From Phoronis australis (taxonomy: Eukaryota; Phoronida; Phoronidae): 64,000 nucleotides of DNA. Position numbers and translations under genes: made by a program. The stretch's first letter is position 1; every line of letters starts with the position of its first letter. The stretch lies in the NCBI GenBank assembly GCA_002633005.1, contig NMRA01000364.1, positions 57,075-121,074 of the forward strand, read 5' to 3'. Below are positions 41,301 through 50,300 of the stretch, piece by piece. The notes under the pieces were generated by a model. That model searched no databases. It was given only the letters and a program-made list of their open reading frames with translations, and had not been told where the DNA came from.

Positions 41301-44300
41301 AGGATAGCGTCATCTCACTAATAGGTGCCTATATACCAAATTTCATGAAAATCCGTTCAGGACTTTTGAAGATACAAAGGTAAGCGTAAAAAACTAAAAT
41401 TGCCACTAGGGGGCACAACGGTAGTCGGATTTGTCCGAAAGTTCGCACATGCCGTCCCATTCATGAATGGAACATATGAGCCAAATTTCATGAACGTATG
41501 TCAAAGGGTTTTGGAGATAGAGCAGCGGACGCCAGACGCCGCCCGGACGGATGGACGGACGGACGGACAGAGATGACGGCATAATGCGTCCACATATATG
41601 TGGGCGCATAAAAATGATGGCTGTAATGATCACTATAACAACATTCAAGTATTGTTATCACTGATTAAACTCAAAAACAAGACTCACGTGAGGCCTGCAT
41701 GAAACAGGAGCGAGCAGCCTCCACATACTTGAGACAATCTACCTGTCGCCAATCGTGAAGCTGGACACCCGAACACAAGGACTGACACCTGTCAGGTATA
41801 CCAATGTAACGGCAGCAAGAACTGTAGTTGGCGCCACCTGCAGTGAGTTCATCATACTTACAAGAGTATGTAACACCCATTGTTCTAGGGAACTTCTAAC
41901 TAAAATTCATTAAATGCATTTTCGGCATAAAAAGGGCAAGTCCGCAGTGTGGTTTAGAGTTTTGTGGGTGGTTATAAATCATTGCTGTTGTTTACACACA
42001 ACAGACTGTTTTGTAAACACAGTTTAACCGAAGGTTTAAGGTCCTAGCCGAGAAGATAATTATTGTATTATCCCTTATGGGTTCTGAATAGCCCCGCCTG
42101 GAATGTGTGACTTTTGTAATTTAGAATCCAAATATTTCAAGCAGGCACTATCAGTGTCATAAAATGCAAATTTCTGGTTATATTTACACAATGTATCTAT
42201 TTTATTTGTAATCTTGGCACCAGCAGAATGATGTAAATACACTTTGAGACTAAATAGTTTTACATGACAGTTTTTTTTAAACCACAAAAACCAACAAAAT
42301 GTCGACCAAGTGATATAGCACAAGTCATCTACCATGCTCGCTAAAATGAAAACTTTTCAATCATATGAACTACCAGAAAATTGCTAAAGAAATTCACAAT
42401 ACCAGTCTGTGTAAAATACACACATCACGAATATACTGGTTCATAACATGTGTCCTTCAAATTGTTACATGGCACAAATGAAGAAACACAACATGGGAAA
42501 TTCAAATAAATGTCCCATGAGGAAATACGATGTTTCATGGGAGAAGTGACCTGTGTTTTATGGAACGTGGATTTTAAAAGCTCATTATTTACAGACCAAT
42601 TAAAATATTATTTTGGCAAACTCTACACAAAAATGAAGTCATCATTTTCAAAATCTACATATTGCACTCACTCTTAACTGAACTGGCCAAAAAAACTTGT
42701 CAAGGGTTTTGAGAAATCTCATTTTATTTGAGAACGAGTTGAGCTTCATTGGAAATTTTTTTGCTTGATTCACATTTCTGAAAGCATTTACTGATAACCT
42801 AAAAAAATTGGTTTCCCACAAATAAAGTAACTTCAAGAGACCAAGTCTGGAACTTGTTTATTTTGTAGCATCCATTAAACAGGATCAAAATGTCATTAGA
42901 TAAATCACAATTAAAACCATACACTTTCTTCAATTCTGCATAGTGTAAGTGAAAAATGAATGCTTTAATCAGTTAAAACAATATAAACCGACATAACTAT
43001 AAATTTCCCTGATGGTGTTGGTTTTATTCTTTTTTGGAGTCGGCAACCATATCGACTTCTTACACACACTTAAGTTTGCATACCCGTTATCAATGTTCAA
43101 TTTCCATTAATTGCATCAGCTACACAGAATGGTGTCTATGTTGATGATACAACTGCGAACATATTTCGTATATACCTCACCTGAGTAACAGTTCAGGATA
43201 CCAGGTAAGTCCGTGTAGCATCTAGCTGCGTTTGTGCCGGTCAAAGGCTTGCTCCTACTACACATGCCAGAGACGCAGTCTGCAACGACCTCGGACCGTC
43301 GACAACACCCTGACAATGAAAAGGAATGAAAACATTTCGTCTCCTGACACACCACGAAATCATGGATTCACACTTCTGCAACTTTGTGAATGTTTATGCG
43401 GCAGTTAAGTTCCTGCCAAAAAGAGTGGTATTGAATATAATACCTTTCAGAAGTTGTGCCGTGTATTTGACAGGGGTGGCAAAACAAAACTGTACAAAGA
43501 TGCAACGCTAGAGGGGAAAATGTGGAAAATTCTAATTGGAGTGGCGAGCATGTAGTGTCTGGCAAACATGTGGTGCAGTACTACTGGGATTTTCCATAGT
43601 TAAACCCACCTTATGAAATGCCCATGGGCATTTGTTCGGAAAATTATGCCCAATAAACGCCCATGGCGTTACAACTTCTGGTGTCAAGTGGGGCATTTAT
43701 TCAGAACATTTCCTCTTAAAAGCCCACTCAGCTTCAACTTTTTGTCACAAATTCCGTTTTGTGGAGTCTTGGTGTTTATTCGGTGTTACTGAAACACCTG
43801 AAAATTTTCATTTTCCGAATACACACGCATAGGCTTATCTACGGAAAATCCCGGTATTTAAATTTTCTGAAACTTTGTGAAGTTTTCCGGCACTTAAGTT
43901 TCTGACAAAAAGCGTGGTATTGAATATAATATCATTCAGAAGTTGTGCAAATTGACTCGCATGGCAAACCATATAAGAAGATGCAACGCTAGCGTGTAAA
44001 GCATGTAAACCACTCATTGGCGTGGCAAGCATATAGTGCAATACTAGCATAGAATGCGTGGGACATCACTTCCAAATACTTATTGAAGGGAAGGACTTAT
44101 TTAACATGATCTAAACTTTATACTGAGCACTAAATTTTTCATGACCATTGCAAAATTAAATCAAAATATTCAACACTCCTCACTGTGTTAAATAGAAAGT
44201 CCCAAAGTAATAGTCACATTACTTCAACACTCCTCACTGTGTGAATAGGATGTCCCAAGGTCACATTACCTATTAAATAGTGTTCACTGTACATTCAAGT

Positions 44301-47300
44301 GTTATTTACCCTAGTACTTTGTTTGCAGGACCCCCATCTCTGAATCCCCAAATACAAGGCACCAAAAGCAAATAACCTCACCTGCTATATCATGGTTATA
44401 GACGAGAACAGGCTTGAACGTTGTGACGATAACATGATAGGTGGGGCCACTGCTTCCATGGACATTGTATGCTACCATGTACAATTCGTATGATGTATCC
44501 GGCTTCACTCTATGGCCGTTGATGCTGCTTATACTGAAGCTGGCTTTAGATGCCTCGATTCTGTCAGTCTGAAAATCATACAGTATGAAATACAACATAA
44601 ATCAAATTGTACGCATAGGAAATTTGACTGCCACACAGAATTTCATTAATTTTGCTCTATTTCACGATGTAGAATTTAAGAATTTCAACACGCAGAAATA
44701 ATACTAAAATAAAAAATACTAGAAGTCATGTGTTTAAAGCTGTTATGAACACACCATCGACCAAAATACCTTCGGACAGGCCACGGTCTCAAGTTGACCC
44801 TTACTCATATTAGACTTGATGAAATTTTCTGGGTTGCAAAGAACTGATACTTGGTTACTGAGTTGCCCCAGTGGCTCACTTTTCATGCCAAGCATGGTCT
44901 GAAGCAAAATTGCCAATTGTTTGTGTTTCCCAAGAACAAAAATCGCTTTTAATCTGAATTAAAAAATTTTAGGTGGTAAATGGTGAAGATAAAAAGTGAC
45001 AACTTGGCAGCAAATGGATGAGTTACATTAACAGCTCCACAGGAAATGTTCCTTATATCTTGGCACACGTGTATTTAAAGCATGTCCCAAGATCGAGAAT
45101 ATTGTGTATTTCAAGAATTTACCGATTGAAAATTGTTTCGCATACAGGAACATGCAAAGCTTAACCAATAGGCACACATATTATAAATTGTGCTTTTTGC
45201 ACGCCTTTCGTTTATTCTTTGTACTTTTCATTTGATAAATAGTGAATGTTGGTTACACATCAAAATGTAGTGCTTTCCAACGGACAATCCAAAACTTACT
45301 TGCACGGTACTTTAAAGCTTACTCCTCGATTTTATTCCGTTTTGTATACGGGCCCATTACTGTCGAAACATGCACACACGGGCCAAGCTATGCACACATA
45401 CGCACACAGGCCAAGCTATGCACACATACGCACACAGGCCAAGCACACATACCAAATACACAATTGTGTCATAACCACTGAATCCAAAGCTTACAACATA
45501 CTAAATCCCAATGCGCATTGTGTTAAGATTGGAAGAACAACTACAAGGAAGACAGTAACTCAATCATCAGCCCTTACGGTAAAATCTCGCCAATTTAGGA
45601 CATATTATGGCCGACAAGTGAAATTTATGTTTTTATTTTTTCATGAAAGACTTACTAACACCTAATAATTGCTGTCTCGTTTTGAAAGATATATACCATG
45701 CCTACCTGCTGACGGTGATTGTGGCACACTATAAACATTCACAACTGTTAGAAGCTTTCGAAAAAAGAAAATAGACCAGTTTTGGCAATTATTTTGTCCG
45801 AAATTGATGAGATTTTACCCTAAATAACGTTGCACGAAAAGCTTTAGAGGGTTCTTTATCACATCACACTACTCCAGCAATGACTCACACTGTAGAATTC
45901 TTTAAAACCTAATTGTCTGTAGGACAACCGGTATGCAATGACTGTGTCCCCATTTATTCTCGGCTTAGCCCAAGATACGAGGATGGCGGACGTAGACTCA
46001 GGGACGGCCATCAGTTCAAAGGGAGGACTAGGCAATACCACTGTAAAGACATCAATAGTTTAAGCATCCAAGCTCTGTGGAATTTCAAGAGCAAAGTTAA
46101 TGACATTAATATAGTAGTGGAAAGTGCAGTTATGATTTAAAAATAACAGCACACCTGAATATGCGCTACTGAAAGAGGAACAGCAAAGAATAATTCTTCA
46201 AGAGTTCAAAAACAATATTTGTTGACCATATTTTGAAAAATGATGCTCGTTAATAACTGAATATAACAACTCCCTTCAAAATTAATAAACAGTACACAAA
46301 CATGGCAGAATTCTATTTATCACAACCATGTGACAACGTTAATTACCTTGTCCAACCGCATAACAAGACATTATGCTCTGCGCACTGGGCGCGAGGCATG
46401 AGCCCGGCTCACTCATGTTCCTTCCCGGCCATAACTGACAAAGGCCTAGACAGTCATCGCCAACACCTCGACGCTTGCAACAGTTAATGTGATTCCTTCC
46501 ATCTGCGGCAGAAACGTATACCAAATAGTAACTGTATATAAAGGAGAAAGATCTGAGGAAAGGCATTACGGTTCAATTATCACTGCCAATTAGGTAATCA
46601 ATTTCAATTATTTTGTGTATGAGCTGGGATACGCAAGAGTCTACAGCAAGACAGACTAGTGAAAAATTTTATAATAAAGTTATGTAAAAGAGCAACAAAG
46701 TTAAAAGTGAAAGGCCACTGAGTCTACTTCTATCAAACTGACTTCAAGTATATTTTGATTGCTTAGATATGAAAATGAAATTTTAACACCATCCAGTTTG
46801 CTCAATCTAGAACAAGTCAGAGGTTAAGTTATGCTAGGCGGGGACAGCACAGTGGTTACAAAAATGCTTGTTATACTAACCAACGTACACATGGTTGCAA
46901 ACACTTTCCACGGTAATCAAAAATCCAAGAAGACTTGTCATCACAGAACTTACCCGAGCCACACTGTAGAATGTTCAAAGCTTGGTCAATGCAAGTCTGT
47001 GATGTTTTGAACAGGTTTAGATCTGTAGTGTTGGATGAGCACAGTGACAGACATTCGGTTGACACATTTTTGGAGACACAACAGTCTGGAAAACAGCCAA
47101 CGAGATTCAACTACAATGCAACAATAGAGGGAGCATGCACGGACATCCCGGGTACATGTCCACTAGAATTAACTATTATCATGTTAGGACAAGCAGGTAT
47201 TTCAATGAAAAGCCTAGGTTTCTTTTTATTTTCATTTGAAATTTTATTCACTACTTTGCATACATTCACTAGTACGACTGAGCTCAGAGGAGTAGAAGAT

Positions 47301-50300
47301 ACCTTAATTTGTACAATGCTCCATTGTCAGCTAGTAAAGCCAGGATTTGCAGGTTTAGCAAAGAAAATCATTTAAGTACTGACATGAGACATGTTTACAC
47401 ATCTAGTTTTCAATGACTGCAGTACGTACAGGTTTACCATCATTATAGATGGTTCTGAAAACTAAATCATTCGTTTTACAAATTAATGGTGTTTGCACTG
47501 CCAAAAAATATCAAATCTCTCAATTCATCCCTACTAACAGTATAATCCAACACAGCAGATTCTCTAGTAAGGCTATCCATACTGTGCTGAAAAAGAGATC
47601 AAAAGCAAATATGATTTCGACAATTTTGTCCAGAGATGAGAAAAGGTTGAAGAATTGCAGTGCCCAATTACAAATACCTGCAAAGCAGGTGAGAGAGAAT
47701 GCAATAATAGCATAGTCCACAAGCTCAGTTACACTCACCTGTGAAATTGATGGCTGTAGGCATAGGTGGGGTTGGCTCTGGCTGCTTGGTGACTACCTCC
47801 AGCCAAGTAGACTGGTATATGGTGACATTGTTGGCCTCTGCAATGCACTGATACACACCCTCATCTTGGAGCTGGACAGGGTCGAGAAACAGCTTGTAGG
47901 AATGATAGTAGTCTAGGTAAACTGCAACCCAAAACACAAGTTAAAGCTACACTCCCAGGTTTTTCTCAACTTCGGAAGTCTGGGTTCATAAAAGTTAAAA
48001 TAGGAACAAAAATGCGTTCAGCCCACCCATGCCTACTCGAGTTGGTAGTCTGAGAATGATGTGACAGAACAATTCAAGCGCATACAACTTCCCCAAACAA
48101 TATCTGTCACGTTTTAATCCATGGATGGGTGGGCATAAACAGTAACAGACCTGCGCTAATAACTTTCGGTGCGATGATAGAGTGATCAGAGTTAATTATT
48201 AACTCTTCTCGATCGTATGCCTAATCAAACAACATGTTCCGACTTAATGTCTGTCCTGTGCTTCAGCCATTGCTGCATCGCCTTGCCTAATACAGTCATT
48301 GTTACACTCGCTGATTCAAATAACCTGCTGTCTCTACAGCTGTGTCTCTATTGACAAACGCTGTAACTGCTGATTCTGTTACAACAACACAACTCAACTT
48401 CAACAGACTCACCCTAACCTGTGCCCTGATGTTATAGTCTCTTACAATGTTCTAAGACTTTTCACCAGTAAAAAAACACATTCTAGAACTTTGCAGAAAT
48501 CTATAAACATTAACAAGGCTCCAGAATGTTCCAGACTATGGTTCGACTTTCTAATCACTTATATGATGGAACATTCTTCTACAGTGTCCTCTAGTTTTCT
48601 ATTGTAAATAAATTACACCATCAATACCCTGACCCCATGGATCAGTCTCCTGGAATGTTCTCCAGTATTCTATTGCAAAAATTGCATCACGACTAGCCTG
48701 ACCCCATGGGTCATGCCAGTCAAATGCCATCTGCAAGTGAACAAATAGAACAGCAAAATAAAACCAAAAGAATCAAAACCAGTGTGAGTCTACACCTGAC
48801 AATAATTGTAAAACAATGGTTGAGTATTTTGAATGGATTTCTATGATTTTGTAGCATTTATATTGTGCAATTATCGACAAGTTTATCCTTGTGAAAACAG
48901 TGCACCAAAAACACATGAGCTATGTCTCTAAAATATTGTCCATGACACCAATATTTTGTAAATAAATGTTTTAGGACAGTTTTTGGTGCAGTATTGACAT
49001 CAAGTACAAGTGTACAACCCAGCTGGCATGCCCACTAAATCCTCAGTTCAGTCCAGTCCAGTTTAAACCAGTTCTCAGTAATGGTCACTGTAAATCTATG
49101 TCTGCTACACTTACCATTATATTCAACACTGTACCGACTGCTGGCATTAGACGAGCCAACTAGTACGTCCGTGTTGGACGAGATCAGCACGTGGTCGCTT
49201 AAAAATCTCCACTTCAGCTGTGTAAAACAAAAGCATATACTTTGATGTTACATTACAGAGGTTTTGAAGAAAATGAGAGAAACGGAGATTCACGGGTATC
49301 AAATGAGAAACAAAAACACCAAGCTCAGTACTTCAAAACTCATTATCTAACTTGTGTGAACAAAAATTTGGAGAAAAGTAAAAGTAGACTGCGGTGATTT
49401 GAATAACAAAACCTTTTTCTATGAAAACCTGAACCTTACCCTATGTTTAATTCACAACTAAAGTGTACGATAACTCCTACAAAGGAGTCTATTTTTGAAA
49501 ACACCTAACTGACTTGAAATGTATCAGCATTTCATGAGATATTGACTATCAAAAATGTTGACAAAACACACAAAACAAATCACACAAGATTCTCAAATAA
49601 CCATACTCTTAGAACACAACCCATATGTGACATCAAAGGCAGAACTAGTGTTTTTATATTGTGGGGTAAGAGAACATTTTCCTACACGCCTCTTCTACAC
49701 CCCNGCCCAACCCCCATGCAAATACTTTCCACCACTGCCCCCAGTCGCTACCTCCGATGCCCTACAAATCACAAACTTTCCCCTCAAAGTTATCAAACTC
49801 CCACACCACTCCCCCTCCGCAAGTTCCCCTCCAGTTCAGTATGCACACACTTACCAACAGAGGGCCTGTTCCATTGTAAAACACCTTACAATAGAAATCC
49901 ACGTCGTAGGTGGCTCGAGTTTTCATGTTGCCACCCGGTGACACAAATCTCATCTCTTAAACCAAAAGAAAAGAAGGAGTCCACAGCATCAACTTAATAC
50001 TAAGAGGAATCAAGGAGCAATATTCACATACCAGTATGAAGTGTGAGCTGGCTTTTATATTTAGTTTGTGAGGCAGTCACAAGCAATAACTACACTCCCT
50101 CCCAGTGAGTGCCAGGGGTAGTGATGTGATAGGATCATGCAACATGGCTTATTCTAGCTGATTTACATATTAATAAAGTTACATTCGGACATTCCAATTG
50201 GTCAGAAAATCATAATCGCACAGTTTGACTGTTCGATGTTGAGAAATGCATACTGCTCCACCTATTGAGAAATGTTTTTGTGGCTTGTGGCAGCTTCAAT

